Assembly (NCBI GenBank): GCA_029259745.1
Contig: JAJDEO010000048.1
Location: 1-64,000, forward strand
Source of the DNA: Planctomycetota bacterium
Lineage (GTDB): Bacteria; Planctomycetota; B15-G4
Direction of reading: 5' to 3'
DNA: 64,000 nucleotides
The notes below the pieces were generated by a model. The model was not told the DNA's origin, ran no database searches, and saw nothing but the letters and a program-made list of their open reading frames with translations. A program made the position numbers and the translations under genes. Positions 63,885 to 64,000 of this stretch are shown one piece after another (position 1 is the stretch's first letter; every line of letters starts with the position of its first letter).

Positions 63885-64000
63885 TTGGTCAGCCTGTCCG
63901 TCATCATCCCCGTCTACAACGAGCGTGACGCGATCGGTGAGCTCCTCGATCGCGTCGAGGATGTGCTCGATGGCGTCGACCTCGAGTCCGAGATCCTCGT
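63885..64000 (+). CDS. GT2-family glycosyltransferase, 3' end beyond the window
   Basis: The first 38 codons of a gene that runs off the end. From a TTG at 63885 the product reads LSVIIPVYNERDAIGELLDRVEDVL, the beginning of a GT-A family 2 glycosyltransferase: the VIIPVYNE strand-loop binds the nucleotide donor, and the helix after it is typical of dolichol-phosphate mannosyltransferase-like enzymes. TTG is the only plausible start near the motif, but no Shine-Dalgarno is seen, so the start is tentative. It may belong to another part of the surface-glycan region. Confidence 0.75.
   Translation, partial: MVSLSVIIPVYNERDAIGELLDRVEDVLDGVDLESEIL

Overview
The window is GC-rich, gene-dense bacterial chromosome with no sign of phage, insertion sequences, CRISPR, rRNA or tRNA. 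Several genes point to the Planctomycetota-Verrucomicrobiota group: a Minf_1886/Plancto-Ver family protein (28175-28588), a TPR protein ending in two RNA-polymerase alpha-CTD modules (8281-9774), a Lys-rich-tailed helical protein with a DWNEVR motif (13441-14235), many GTG/TTG starts, and hairpins without T-tracts. The phylum is an inference; no 16S gene is present.

Layout. (1) 1-6460: a tightly overlapping operon encoding a MoxR-type AAA+ ATPase (5' end cut off), a vWA-like protein, a P-loop NTPase and a WD40 protein ending in a TIR-like domain. It resembles ternary MoxR-vWA-effector conflict systems, but the STAND-type protein is split into two genes. (2) 6744-11342: a lipoprotein, ruvA and the TPR/alpha-CTD gene on the minus strand, and murA. 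(3) 11407-18803: translation and housekeeping genes: ffh, rpsP, the HhH-like gene, maf, a DUF192 lipoprotein, rpmE, prfA, a membrane protein and prmC. (4) 18811-27889: PilZ, ssb, moaD-moaE, a DapL-like aminotransferase, a TPR metallopeptidase, a divergent DnaA-like protein, tmk and holB. (5) 28175-36254: Minf_1886 protein, S41 protease, moaC, a metallophosphoesterase, a DDAH-like hydrolase and a membrane glycosyltransferase. (6) 36393-40009: efp, accB, accC and a FecR-like secreted protein. (7) 40006-59106: about 19 kb of nucleotide-sugar and exopolysaccharide genes, all on the plus strand: UXS, glmS, two epimerases, rmlA-rmlD-rmlB, Wza-like and Wzz-like export proteins, four glycosyltransferases, an O-antigen-ligase-like protein, an AsnB-like amidotransferase and a polysaccharide deacetylase. 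(8) 59169-63482: a giant membrane-anchored TPR protein on the minus strand, then the start of a GT2 glycosyltransferase running off the end.

How they fit together. Region 7 makes activated sugars (GlcN-6-P, UDP-Xyl, UDP-GalA or related, dTDP-rhamnose intermediates), assembles a glycan with successive glycosyltransferases, modifies it by amidation and deacetylation, and exports it through an outer-membrane lipoprotein and a chain-length regulator. The gene set matches exosortase/PEP-CTERM-associated EPS loci, although neither an exosortase nor a PEP-CTERM substrate is visible. Region 1 is the best candidate for an under-described system: a probable NTP-controlled defence or programmed-death module with a TIR NADase-like effector.

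Many start sites were moved from the longest reading frame to starts supported by stop-start overlaps, Shine-Dalgarno sequences or family length. Functions come from motifs read by eye; no database search was run.
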